From positions 1 through 64,000 of the forward strand of contig NZ_JABGCI010000012.1 in assembly GCF_019799905.1 (NCBI RefSeq): DNA of 64,000 nt, given 5' to 3'. Source of the stretch: Trujillonella endophytica. GTDB lineage: Bacteria > Actinomycetota > Actinomycetes > Mycobacteriales > Geodermatophilaceae. Of this stretch, positions 22,655 to 30,625 are shown piece after piece. The notes below the pieces were generated by a model. That model was given only the letters and a program-made list of their open reading frames with translations. It did not search any database and had not been told where the DNA came from. Every line of letters begins with the position of its first letter. The stretch's first letter is position 1. Position numbers and translations under genes: made by a program.

Positions 22655-25045
22655 TCAGACAGCGGCGGTCCCGTCGATGACGTCCAGCACGACCTCCGGC
22701 GTGAGCGGCTGCACGTTGGGCAGCCCGCCGAAGGGCGCCAGCGCGTCCCGCACCGCGTTGATCAGCGCCGGCGGCGAGCAGATCGCCCCGCCCTCGCCCA
22801 TGGGCTTGAACCCGCCGGGCGTCGTCGACGGCGTGATGACGTGGCCGATCTCGATGTCGGGCACGTCGGCCGCCGTCGGCAGCAGGTAGTCCAGGAACGT
22901 CGTGGTCAGCGGGTTGCCGTCGGCGTCGTAGACGAAGTGCTCGTAGAACACGCCTCCGATGCCCTGCACCACGCCGCCGGTGATCTGCCCCTCGACGACC
23001 ATCGGGTTGATCATGTTGCCGCAGTCCTCGCTGACCACGTACCGCTTGATGTCGACCGCGCCGGTGTCCCGGTCGATCTCGACGATCGCGGCGTGCGCGG
23101 CGTTGGAGAACATCAGCGGGGGGTTGCGGATCCGGTGCTTGGCCTCCAGGCCCGGCTCCATGTCCGCCGGGAGCATGGTGTGGCCCGCGTAGGCCATCCC
23201 GGCGACCTGCTCCATGCCGATGCTCGCGCCCGGGGTGCCCTTGACCGACACCACGCCGTCGGCGATCTCGAGGTCGTCCGGGGAGGCCTCGAGGGCCACC
23301 GCGGCGACCTGCAGGATCTTCTCCTTGAGCTTCTGCCCCGCGATCCGCGCGGCCCCGCCGAAGGTGGTCGCCGTCCGGCTGCCTGCGGTGCCGGTGCCGT
23401 AGGGCGCCGACGTTGTGTCGCCCTGGACGATCCGGACGTCGTCGATGTCGATGCCGAGCTCCTCGGCGACGACCTGGGCCATCGTCGTCTCGACGCTCTG
23501 CCCGTGGCTGCCGCTGCCCATGAACACCAGCGCCTTGCCCTGCATGTCCATCCGCACCGTGACCTGCTCGGCGCCGGCCGCACCGAAGGCCGGGGAGCCC
23601 TCGATGTAGGACGCGAAGCCGATGCCGAGGATCCGGCCCTCCTCGCGGGCGGCGGCCTGCTCCCGGCGGAAGTCCTCGTAGCCGATGATCTCCGCCGCCT
23701 GGTCCAGCGTCTCGATCGGCGTGATCGTCTGCAGGACCAGCCCGGTGGGCGTCGTGAACGGCAACTGCTCGGGCTTGATCATGTTCCGGCGGCGGAAATC
23801 CAGCGGGTCGATCCCCAGCTCGGCCGCGGCGATGTCGACGAGCTGCTCGCGCGCGACGGTCTCCATGAGGAACGGCCCGCGGTACGGGGTCATGCCACAG
23901 GTGTTGGAGAAGGTCGACTCGGCCGAGTAGAAGTACTGCCCGACGTCGTAGGGCCCCGGCAGCATCATCATCGCCAGGCCGGCGTTGCCGCCCACGCCGT
24001 AGGTCGGGTAGGCGCCGACGTCCTCGACGTGGTGGCCCTTGATGCCGAGGATCTTCCCGTCGGCGTCGGTGGCCATGGTGACCGTCAGGTCCTCGGTCCG
24101 GGAGTGCCCGCCCGCGACCAGGTTCTCGTTGCGGTCCTCGATCCACGCGACCGCGCACTGCTCGGAGTACGCGGCCGCGGCGACGGCGAGCTCCTCGCTG
24201 TCGACGAAGCACTTCAGCCCGAACGCCCCGCCGACGTCCTCGGCCTTCGCGTGCACCTGGACGTCGCTGAGCCCCAGCATGCGGGCCACGGTGGACCGGA
24301 CCTCGTGCACGTTCTGCGTCGAGGAGACGACCTCCAGCAGGTCGCGCGCCGGGTCCCAGCGGGCCTGCAGGCCGCGCGTCTCCATCGGCACGCAGATGTA
24401 GCGGTGCTGGTGGAAGCGCTCCTCGAACACGTGCGCCGCCGAGGAGATGACCTCCTCGAGCGCCGGGTTCGAGTCGGGCATCCCCGGATAGGGCAGCGTC
24501 GAGGCGACGTTGGAGCCGTACTCGGGGTGCACCAGCTCCTCGTCCTTGGCCGCGCCCCACCGGCCGCGGTGGTCGGAGACGATCGCCGGCTGCGCGTCGA
24601 TGTCGAGGTCGATCAGCTCGAGCGCGTCCTCGGCGACGTACCGGGACTCGGCCAGCACCATGGCGATCGGCTCGCCGGCGTAACGGACGTCGTCCCCGGC
24701 GAGCAGCCGCCTCGGCGGCTGCGGCGAGTCCTTGCCCATGGCGGTCTGCCACCAGGAGTGCACCAGCGGATTGAGGTCACCGCCGGTGAGCACCGTGCGC
24801 ACGCCGGGCAGCGCCCTCGCTGCGGTCACGTCGAGCGTGGTGATCCGCCCACGTGCCACGGGGCTGCGCAGGAAGGCGACGTGCCAGGCGTCGACCCAGA
24901 GCACGTCCTCGATGTACCGGCCGTGACCGGTGACGAGCCGGGCGTCCTCCCGGCGCTTGACCGACTGCCCGAGGAACCGGCCGACACCGGACTGGGTGCC
25001 ACCGGTCTGCGTGCCGGACCCGCTGCCGGCCCGGGTCGCGGTCAC
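22655..25045 (-). CDS. Molybdenum hydroxylase large subunit (xanthine dehydrogenase family)
   Basis: 796 residues from GTG at 25045, overlapping the small-subunit stop by GTGA. It binds the molybdenum-cytosine-dinucleotide cofactor: GGAFG at 272-276, PYRGPF at 387-392, and the base glutamate in GEGG at 750-753. The CO dehydrogenase loop AYRCSFR is replaced by PYRGPF, so CO oxidation is unlikely and hydroxylation of an aromatic, heterocyclic or ketone substrate with water is more likely. It is the last gene of an M-S-L operon (25629-26510, 25042-25632, then this). No cofactor-insertion gene is present nearby. Confidence 0.93.
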   Translation of the reverse strand: MTATRAGSGSGTQTGGTQSGVGRFLGQSVKRREDARLVTGHGRYIEDVLWVDAWHVAFLRSPVARGRITTLDVTAARALPGVRTVLTGGDLNPLVHSWWQTAMGKDSPQPPRRLLAGDDVRYAGEPIAMVLAESRYVAEDALELIDLDIDAQPAIVSDHRGRWGAAKDEELVHPEYGSNVASTLPYPGMPDSNPALEEVISSAAHVFEERFHQHRYICVPMETRGLQARWDPARDLLEVVSSTQNVHEVRSTVARMLGLSDVQVHAKAEDVGGAFGLKCFVDSEELAVAAAAYSEQCAVAWIEDRNENLVAGGHSRTEDLTVTMATDADGKILGIKGHHVEDVGAYPTYGVGGNAGLAMMMLPGPYDVGQYFYSAESTFSNTCGMTPYRGPFLMETVAREQLVDIAAAELGIDPLDFRRRNMIKPEQLPFTTPTGLVLQTITPIETLDQAAEIIGYEDFRREQAAAREEGRILGIGFASYIEGSPAFGAAGAEQVTVRMDMQGKALVFMGSGSHGQSVETTMAQVVAEELGIDIDDVRIVQGDTTSAPYGTGTAGSRTATTFGGAARIAGQKLKEKILQVAAVALEASPDDLEIADGVVSVKGTPGASIGMEQVAGMAYAGHTMLPADMEPGLEAKHRIRNPPLMFSNAAHAAIVEIDRDTGAVDIKRYVVSEDCGNMINPMVVEGQITGGVVQGIGGVFYEHFVYDADGNPLTTTFLDYLLPTAADVPDIEIGHVITPSTTPGGFKPMGEGGAICSPPALINAVRDALAPFGGLPNVQPLTPEVVLDVIDGTAAV

Positions 25046-25632
25046 GGTGCGCTCGGCAGGGTCGTGACGGCGTGCCCGGCGATGGTCGGGACGCCCTCGG
25101 TCGGCGGGCCCTCGTCCGGCTGCTGGCCGGCCGGCGCGCTCGCGGTCGACGACCCGCCGGCGCGCTCGCGCACCACCTGGCGGACGGCGTCCACGATGCC
25201 CTGGTACCCGGTGCAGCGGCACAGGTTGCCCGACAGCGCCGACCGGATCTCCGCGTCGGTGGGCGAGGGGTTCGTGTCGAGGAACGCGTGGATGGAGACG
25301 ACGAAGCCCGGGGTGCAGAAGCCGCACTGGAGGCCGTGGCAGTCGCGGAACGCGGCCTGGACGTCGCTGAGCTCGCCCGGCGCCGGGGCGATGCCCTCGA
25401 CGGTGGTGACCTCGGCGCCGTCGGCCTGGACCCCGAAGACGAGGCACGAGCGCACGGCGTCGCCGTCCAGCAGGACGGTGCAGGCCCCGCAGACGCCGTG
25501 CTCGCAGGCCAGGTGGGTGCCGGTGAGCCGCATGTCCTCGCGGAGGACGTCGGCGAGGGTCTTGCGCGGCTCGACGATCGCCGACCGCTGCTGGCCGTTG
25601 ACGGTCATCGTGATGGGGTGCGGGTCGCTCAC
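25042..25632 (-). CDS. Molybdenum hydroxylase small 2Fe-2S subunit
   Basis: 196 residues from GTG at 25632 (GTGA overlap with the FAD-subunit stop). It has two 2Fe-2S clusters: plant-type CEHGVCGACTVLLDG with a fourth Cys in VRSC, and the alpha-helical cluster CGFCTPGF with GNLCRCTGYQ. The protein has a C-terminal extension of about 40 residues rich in Ala, Pro and Gly beyond the usual end. It shuttles electrons from the Mo site to FAD in the trimeric unit. Confidence 0.94.
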   Translation of the reverse strand: MSDPHPITMTVNGQQRSAIVEPRKTLADVLREDMRLTGTHLACEHGVCGACTVLLDGDAVRSCLVFGVQADGAEVTTVEGIAPAPGELSDVQAAFRDCHGLQCGFCTPGFVVSIHAFLDTNPSPTDAEIRSALSGNLCRCTGYQGIVDAVRQVVRERAGGSSTASAPAGQQPDEGPPTEGVPTIAGHAVTTLPSAP

Positions 25633-26510
25633 GCTGAGGCCTCCTGCAGGGCTGAGTCGAGGGCGCGGGCCACGAGCCGGGACGCCACGCGGGTGCGGTA
25701 GCGGCCCGACGCGTGGACGTCGGACGGGGGATCGACGTCGGCGACGGCGGCCGAGCCGACCGCCGCGAGGTCGAGGCCGGCGGCTCCGTTCCCGGACAGC
25801 TCGGCGCCGACCAGCTGGGCCTCGGCCGCGCGGGCGCGCAGCGGCACGGGCCCCATGCCGAACAGCGAGATGGCCGCGCGGGTGACCCGTCCGTCGGAGA
25901 CGGTCACGCCGACGACGGTGCCGGCGGTGGCGAAGTCGCCCTCCCGGCGGGCCATCTCGCGCACGGCGAAGCCGCTGCCCGGACCCCACACGGGGAAGGA
26001 GACGGCGGCGAGGACCTCGTCGTCGGCGAGGGTGGAGGTCATCGGTCCGTCGTAGAGGTCGGCCGCCGCGATCTGCCGCTGCCCCGAGGGGCCGGCGACG
26101 GTGACGGTCGCGTCGAGCGCGGTGACCACCGCGGGGTACTCCGCGGCCGGGTCGCCGTGGGCGATCGACCCGCCGAGGGTGCCGCGGTTGCGGATCTGGA
26201 AGTGGCCGATGAGGCGGGTGGCCTCGGCGAGCACCGGGACGGCGCGGCGGACCAGCGGATCGGCCTCGACGGTGGCCTGCCGGGTCATCGCGCCGATGAC
26301 GACCGCGCCGTCGTCCTCGCGGACGTAGGCGAGCTCCTCGACGCGGTTGAGGTCCACGAGCGCCTCGAAGCGGGCGAGCCGCAGGGCGAGGACCGGCACG
26401 AGGCTCTGGCCGCCGGCGAGGACCTTGGCCTCGTCGCCGTACCGGCCGAGGACGTCGACCGCCTCGGCCAGCGTCGTCGGCGCCTCATAGGTGAACGGAG
26501 CAGGCTTCAC
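25629..26510 (-). CDS. Molybdenum hydroxylase FAD-binding medium subunit
   Basis: 293 residues from GTG at 26510, with GGAGAG three bases upstream. FAD-binding motifs are KVLAGGQSLVPVLALRL near residue 29 and NRGTLGGSIAHGDPAAE near 109, as in CO dehydrogenase/xanthine dehydrogenase medium subunits. It is the first gene of the M-S-L operon. Its upstream region has the AT-rich stretch CAGGTAAATGATTGACGTCA, which resembles the stretch beside the SDR promoter at about 5112-5125. Confidence 0.93.
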   Translation of the reverse strand: MKPAPFTYEAPTTLAEAVDVLGRYGDEAKVLAGGQSLVPVLALRLARFEALVDLNRVEELAYVREDDGAVVIGAMTRQATVEADPLVRRAVPVLAEATRLIGHFQIRNRGTLGGSIAHGDPAAEYPAVVTALDATVTVAGPSGQRQIAAADLYDGPMTSTLADDEVLAAVSFPVWGPGSGFAVREMARREGDFATAGTVVGVTVSDGRVTRAAISLFGMGPVPLRARAAEAQLVGAELSGNGAAGLDLAAVGSAAVADVDPPSDVHASGRYRTRVASRLVARALDSALQEASA

Positions 26511-26609
26511 TGACTCTCCAGTCCATCAGGTAAATGATTGACGTCATCCTGCGGTGGGCGACCGACGGACGGCAACCCCTCCGAGCGTGTCGTCGGGAGC
26601 CCCGAGACG

Positions 26610-26643
26610 CGTCACGGCCCCGTGCGGACACGGGGCCGTGACG
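26610..26643. terminator. Hairpin terminator downstream of the VOC gene
   Basis: CGTCACGGCCCCGTG (26610-26624) and CACGGGGCCGTGACG (26629-26643) pair perfectly around CGGA. It lies 70 bp past the end of the minus-strand VOC gene and 100 bp before the Mo-hydroxylase operon start, so it separates the two units. The remaining intergenic DNA shows no gene. Confidence 0.7.
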
Positions 26644-26714
26644 GTGGAGCGGGTACGGCCCCCTCCCGGGCACCGCCCCGAGCTCGCGAGGAGTGGGGAG
26701 GAGGGAGGCCTTCC

Positions 26715-27152
26715 TCAGGCGGAGGCGGCCTGGGCCTCGGCCGGCTCGGCGGTGCCCGGCCAGTGGTGGTCGGAGATGTCGAAGGCGACCTTGCCGTCGG
26801 GGGTCTTCATCTTGACCTCCCACGTGGCACCGGCGGCCGCCGCCTCCTCGCGGGACATGTTGCCGGTCATGCTCACGGCACCGAGGGACTCGGCCCGGGC
26901 GACCGCGGCGTCGACGTCGTCGACCACGAACCCGATGTGGTTGATCCCCTCGGGCTTGGCGTTCGGGTAGTCGGCGTGCACCTTGATCAGGGCGACGTTG
27001 ACGATGCCGTCGCTGAGGTAGACCGCGCCCTGGCTGTCGTCACCGGGCGGCCCCACGCGGCTGACGAAGTCCATCTCGAACAGCTCCGAGTAGAACTTCG
27101 CGCCCCAGTCGAGGTCGTCGCACCTGATCGCAACGTGCCGCAGCTTGGCCAT
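26715..27152 (-). CDS. VOC-family (glyoxalase/dioxygenase fold) protein
   Basis: 145 residues from ATG at 27152, with AAGGGGAG ahead. Two beta-alpha-beta-beta-beta units are visible: MAKLRHVAIRCDDLDWGAKFY and a second opening INHIGFVVDDVDAAV. His7 and His74, in these two segments, are candidate metal ligands, with acidic residues near the ends of each module. This fold covers lyases, epimerases (methylmalonyl-CoA type) and extradiol dioxygenases; the size fits a glyoxalase- or epimerase-like protein. A TetR operator pair lies 42-91 bp upstream, so regulation by the TetR at 27274 is likely. Confidence 0.82.
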   Translation of the reverse strand: MAKLRHVAIRCDDLDWGAKFYSELFEMDFVSRVGPPGDDSQGAVYLSDGIVNVALIKVHADYPNAKPEGINHIGFVVDDVDAAVARAESLGAVSMTGNMSREEAAAAGATWEVKMKTPDGKVAFDISDHHWPGTAEPAEAQAASA

Positions 27153-27193
27153 CCCACTCCCCTTACTCGCATCACCGTGATCGAGCCGCCCGT

Positions 27194-27210
27194 ACTGAAC
27201 GGCGCTCAGT
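27194..27210. promoter_or_regulatory. Palindromic TetR operator, copy 1 (VOC promoter)
   Basis: ACTGAACGGCGCTCAGT has 5-bp arms ACTGA/TCAGT. Its 15-bp core CTGAACGGCGCTCAG matches CTGAACGGGGCTCAG at 28021-28035 at 14 of 15 positions. It is 42 bp upstream of the VOC start codon. Assignment to the neighbouring TetR is inferred from the shared palindrome. Confidence 0.7.
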
Positions 27211-27228
27211 CGCGAGGCTATCATTGTG

Positions 27229-27243
27229 CTGAGAGACGCTCAA
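27229..27243. promoter_or_regulatory. Weaker TetR operator copy (VOC promoter)
   Basis: CTGAGAGACGCTCAA keeps the CTGA arm and the CGCTCA half of the operator and matches copy 1 at 11 of 15 positions. It is centred about 34 bp from copy 1, roughly three helical turns, which would allow cooperative binding. Confidence 0.45.
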
Positions 27244-27273
27244 CACACTCCGGAGCGCGGACCGGGGGGTCGG

Positions 27274-27927
27274 TCAGGCGGTGGGGGCGTCCGCCAGGCC
27301 GGGGACCATGCGGCACAGCACGTCGAGTGCGGCGTCGACGACGACGTCGGCCTCGGCGCGCGTCGTGCAGGCCGCGACGGCGCGGCAGGCGCCACCCATC
27401 GCGGCCGAGGCCATCTCCACCAGCACCTGCGTCGCAACCCCCTCGGGGAGGTCGAGCAGGTCGGTGTGCACGCGGAGCCAGGACTTGCTCAGCGCCCGGT
27501 CCTCGGCCGAGAAGCCGGGCGGCAGGTCGCCGTTGAGCGCCATGTGCACGATGTCGCGGGCGTCCCAGCAGTGGCTGAGGTAGGCGCGGGCGCCGACGAG
27601 GAACAGCAGGCGGCCGTCCGTCGCCCCCGACTCGCGGGCGTGCTCGATGGCCTGCTGGGTGTCCCGCCACTGGCGCTGCTGGTAGTCCGACCAGACCGCC
27701 CGGTACAGGCCCTCCTTGTTGGCGAAGTGGTAGTAGAGGAGGCCGACGCTGACGCCGGCGTCCTCGGCGATCCGGGCCACGCTCGCCTTGTGGAAGCCCA
27801 GGCCGGCGAACGTCGTCCGGGCGACCGCGAGGATCGTCCGGGCGGTGCCGTCGACCACCGGCGGGGCGTCCGCGGCGTACCCGGGCGCGGGCACGGCGGC
27901 CGTCTCGTCGTTGCGGACTCGGGGCAC
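27274..27927 (-). CDS. TetR-family transcriptional regulator
   Basis: 217 residues from GTG at 27927. The helix-turn-helix is typical: ILAVARTTFAGLGFHKASVARIAE (read in parts), then AGVSVGLLYYHFANKEGLYRAV. The C-terminal ligand domain is all-helical and contains several cysteines. It sits between the VOC gene, on the same strand, and the divergent MBL-Rieske gene; near-identical palindromes occur in both flanking promoters, so it most likely represses both and possibly itself. No ligand can be predicted. Confidence 0.9.
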   Translation of the reverse strand: MPRVRNDETAAVPAPGYAADAPPVVDGTARTILAVARTTFAGLGFHKASVARIAEDAGVSVGLLYYHFANKEGLYRAVWSDYQQRQWRDTQQAIEHARESGATDGRLLFLVGARAYLSHCWDARDIVHMALNGDLPPGFSAEDRALSKSWLRVHTDLLDLPEGVATQVLVEMASAAMGGACRAVAACTTRAEADVVVDAALDVLCRMVPGLADAPTA

Positions 27928-28020
27928 GCGGACCGTCCTGACGTCGGGGTGGAGGGGCAGCCCAGGGTAGGCGGCACCTCCGCCCTCCGTCGTCCCGTGC
28001 GCCCTGCCGGTGACAGACTC

Positions 28021-28035
28021 CTGAACGGGGCTCAG
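28021..28035. promoter_or_regulatory. Palindromic TetR operator, copy 2 (MBL-Rieske promoter)
   Basis: CTGAACGGGGCTCAG lies in the 140-bp divergent region between the TetR gene (27927) and the MBL-Rieske gene (28068), 33 bp before the latter's start. It differs from the VOC operator core at a single central base. Confidence 0.7.
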
Positions 28036-28067
28036 GGCGGCCCCCCGGAACGAGGAGGGCCGCGACC

Positions 28068-29591
28068 GTGCGGATCACCGGGCTCGGCCACGCCGGCCTG
28101 CGCATCGACACCGCCGCCGGCAGCGTGCTCGTCGACCCGTGGACGACGCCGGCGTACCTGGGCGCCTGGACCCCGTTCCCGGACAACGCGGACCTCGACT
28201 GGGCGGCGCTCGCCGACGTCGACGTCCTCTTCGTCTCCTCGGTCGCCCCCGACCACCTGGACCCGGAACTGCTGCGCCGGTGCGTCCGGGCGGACGTCCA
28301 GGTGCTGCTCCCCGACTCCCCCACGTCCGAGCTGCGCGACCGGCTGGCCGCCCTCGGCTTCTCCCGCTTCGTCGAGACCCGCTCGGGCCAGGTCACCGAG
28401 CTGGGGGGCCTCCGGGTCGCCGTCCCGGCACTGACCCGGCCGACCGACGGCCCGGCGGGGACGGCGATGCTCTGGCTCTCCGACGGCGAGGCCACCGTGC
28501 TCGTCCAGGGCGCCGCCCGGCCCCGGGACCTGCAGCTGGTCGCCGGTCTCGGGCCGGTCGACGTGCACCTGCTGCAGGTGGCGCCGGCGGGCTGGTCGCC
28601 GATGGCCTACGACCTCCCCGAGCAGGCCAAGGGCACCATCGCCGCCGACCTCCGCGCGCACGCCTTCCTCGCCGCGCGGCGGTACGTCAGCGAGCTCGGC
28701 GCTCCCCACGTCGTGCCGACCGGCGGTCCGCCCGCCTTCCTCGACGAGGAGCTCGCGCACCTGAACCGGCTGGGCACCGACAGCGGCAGCACCCACGTCG
28801 ACCCGACGGAGTTCCGCGATTGGATGGCCGAGCGCGGCTACGACCACGTCCGCCTGCTCCTGCCCGGGTCGGTGGCCGATCCGCGCGAGCCCGGCATGCC
28901 GGTCGCGCACGCGCTGCCGGCGGGCGAGGCGGTGTACGCGGACAAGGCGGCGCAGCTGCGGGAGTCGCGCCGGCCGCGCTGGACCGCTCCCCCGGAGCGG
29001 GACCTCGACCTGCTCGGGGAGCTGCGCGGGTGGCTGGAGCCACTGCTGGCCCGAGCGCCGGGCGTCGCCGGCGGCATCGGCGTCGGCGTCCGGCTCACCG
29101 GCACCGACGCGGCGCGCGGCGACGTCGACCTGCTGCTGGACTTCCCCGGCCGCACGGTGCGCGCCTACGACGGCGGGAAGGTCCGCTACGAGCTGAGGGT
29201 GGACCGCGCCGTGCTCGAGCAGCTCGTCGCCGTCCGCGAGCCGGACTGGGTGCACAGCCTGTTCCTGTCCGGCCGCTTCTCCGCCCGCCGGATCGGCCGG
29301 GAGAACGAGCTGGTCTTCCTCTTCCTCGGGAACCTGGACCCGGTCCGCCTCGACCGGCTCGAGGCGTGGCTGACGCACCGGCACGCGGGCGGGGAGGACG
29401 TGACCGTCGACGGGTGGACCTTCCAGCGGCTGTGCCCGCACCAGCAGGCCGACCTCACCCAGGTGGGCTCGGTCAGCGACGGCGTCCTCACCTGCGGCGT
29501 GCACGGCTGGGAGTGGCGGCTGTCCGACGGGCGGTGCCTCACCGTGCGGGGGATGGACATCCGCAGCGGCGCGGCGGGCGAGGTGAGCTAA
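28068..29591 (+). CDS. MBL-fold protein fused to a C-terminal Rieske domain
   Basis: 507 residues from GTG at 28068, with GAGGAGGG eight bases upstream. Residues 1-250 are a metallo-beta-lactamase-like fold (GLGHAGLRIDT, VLVDPW at 20-25). The metal motif HxHxDH is reduced to SSVAPDH (57-63): the first two histidines are Ser58 and Ala60, Asp62 and His63 remain. Residues about 330-430 resemble an SCP2-like lipid-binding module. The C-terminus is a Rieske 2Fe-2S domain with C456-x-H458 and C476-x2-H479 (CPH, CGVHGW). MBL plus Rieske is the combination seen in CMP-Neu5Ac hydroxylase-like proteins, though there the Rieske domain is N-terminal. Oxygenase activity is an inference. Confidence 0.78.
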   Translation: MRITGLGHAGLRIDTAAGSVLVDPWTTPAYLGAWTPFPDNADLDWAALADVDVLFVSSVAPDHLDPELLRRCVRADVQVLLPDSPTSELRDRLAALGFSRFVETRSGQVTELGGLRVAVPALTRPTDGPAGTAMLWLSDGEATVLVQGAARPRDLQLVAGLGPVDVHLLQVAPAGWSPMAYDLPEQAKGTIAADLRAHAFLAARRYVSELGAPHVVPTGGPPAFLDEELAHLNRLGTDSGSTHVDPTEFRDWMAERGYDHVRLLLPGSVADPREPGMPVAHALPAGEAVYADKAAQLRESRRPRWTAPPERDLDLLGELRGWLEPLLARAPGVAGGIGVGVRLTGTDAARGDVDLLLDFPGRTVRAYDGGKVRYELRVDRAVLEQLVAVREPDWVHSLFLSGRFSARRIGRENELVFLFLGNLDPVRLDRLEAWLTHRHAGGEDVTVDGWTFQRLCPHQQADLTQVGSVSDGVLTCGVHGWEWRLSDGRCLTVRGMDIRSGAAGEVS

Positions 29592-29686
29592 CCGTCCATC
29601 ATTGCCATGTTGGGGCGCCGGCCGGGTAGCGTGTGGCCCGCACCACTCCGCAGAGCGCGGCCCGCGAGGGTCGGAGGAGACGCTGC

Positions 29687-30625
29687 ATGACGCACCGGTA
29701 CGACCCCGAGCTGGCGCCCGCGGTGCCCCTCCTGCCCGACCTCGACGTGACGGACGCGGCTGCCGCGCGCGCCACGCTGGCCGCGATGCAGGCCGGACGC
29801 CCGCCGTTCGTCCCCCCGCCCGGCGTGACCGTGGAGCACCGCGCGGTGTCCGGGGCCGGCGGCGTCCAGGTGCCGGTCGTCGTCTCCCGGCCGGAGGCGA
29901 CCGGTCCCCTCCCCGCGCTGCTGTACGCCCACGGCGGCGGCTTCGTCACCGGGAGCGCGGCGACCGACCTCGCCTCGCCGGCGGGGCTGGCCGCCGACGC
30001 CGGCGCCGTCGTCGTCTCGGTGGACTACCGGCTCGCGCCCGAGCACCCGTTCCCGGCCGCCTTCGACGACTGCTGGTCGGCGCTGTGCTGGCTGGCCGGG
30101 AGCGCCGGCGAGCTGGCCGTGGACCCGGCGCGCGTCGCGGTGGGCGGGATCAGCGCCGGCGCCGGACTCGCCGCCGGGCTCGCGCTGGCCGCCCGCGACC
30201 GGGGCGGGCCGGCGGTGGCCTTCCAGCTGCTCGACATCCCGGTGCTCGACGACCGGCTGGGGACGCCGTCGATGCGGGCCTTCACCGACACCCCGCTGTG
30301 GACGCGGGGCAACGCCGAGCACAGCTGGCGGCACTACCTCGGCGGCGGCGAACCGTCGCCGTATGCGGCGCCGGCCCGGGCGGACGACGTCTCCGGCCTC
30401 CCGCCGGCCTACGTCGCGGTCTGCGAGTTCGACCCGCTGCGCGACGAGGGCATCGCGTACGCGCAGCGGCTGCTGGCCGCCGGCGTCCCGGTCGAGCTGC
30501 ACTGCTTCCCCGGCACCTTCCACGGCTCGGCCGGTGCGTTCCCCCAGGCCGCGGTCTCCCGCCGCATGCGGGCCGGACTCACCGACGCGCTGCGCCGCGG
30601 CCTCGCCTCCGGGAGCGCCCGGTGA
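29687..30625 (+). CDS. HSL-family alpha/beta-hydrolase (esterase)
   Basis: 312 residues from ATG at 29687, with GGAGGAGA six bases upstream. The oxyanion motif YAHGGGFVTGS, the nucleophile elbow GISAGAG (Ser in GxSxG), an Asp in CEFDPLRDEG and a His in PGTFHGSAG form the hormone-sensitive-lipase-type catalytic set. It hydrolyses carboxylic esters. Its stop overlaps the Baeyer-Villiger-type monooxygenase start by GTGA. An esterase coupled to such an enzyme would cleave the ester or lactone the latter makes. Confidence 0.9.
   Translation: MTHRYDPELAPAVPLLPDLDVTDAAAARATLAAMQAGRPPFVPPPGVTVEHRAVSGAGGVQVPVVVSRPEATGPLPALLYAHGGGFVTGSAATDLASPAGLAADAGAVVVSVDYRLAPEHPFPAAFDDCWSALCWLAGSAGELAVDPARVAVGGISAGAGLAAGLALAARDRGGPAVAFQLLDIPVLDDRLGTPSMRAFTDTPLWTRGNAEHSWRHYLGGGEPSPYAAPARADDVSGLPPAYVAVCEFDPLRDEGIAYAQRLLAAGVPVELHCFPGTFHGSAGAFPQAAVSRRMRAGLTDALRRGLASGSAR

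Noticed and set aside
22841..25885. A 1014-codon open frame opposite the first Mo-hydroxylase operon
   Set aside because: It lacks any known domain and is His/Arg/Asp/Val-rich as expected for an antisense frame; the minus strand has the full cofactor-binding motifs.
22655..26510. Aerobic CO dehydrogenase (coxMSL)
   Set aside because: The large-subunit loop is PYRGPF, not AYRCSFR, and no coxDEF-type maturation genes are present. The same holds for the second set with AYRGPW.
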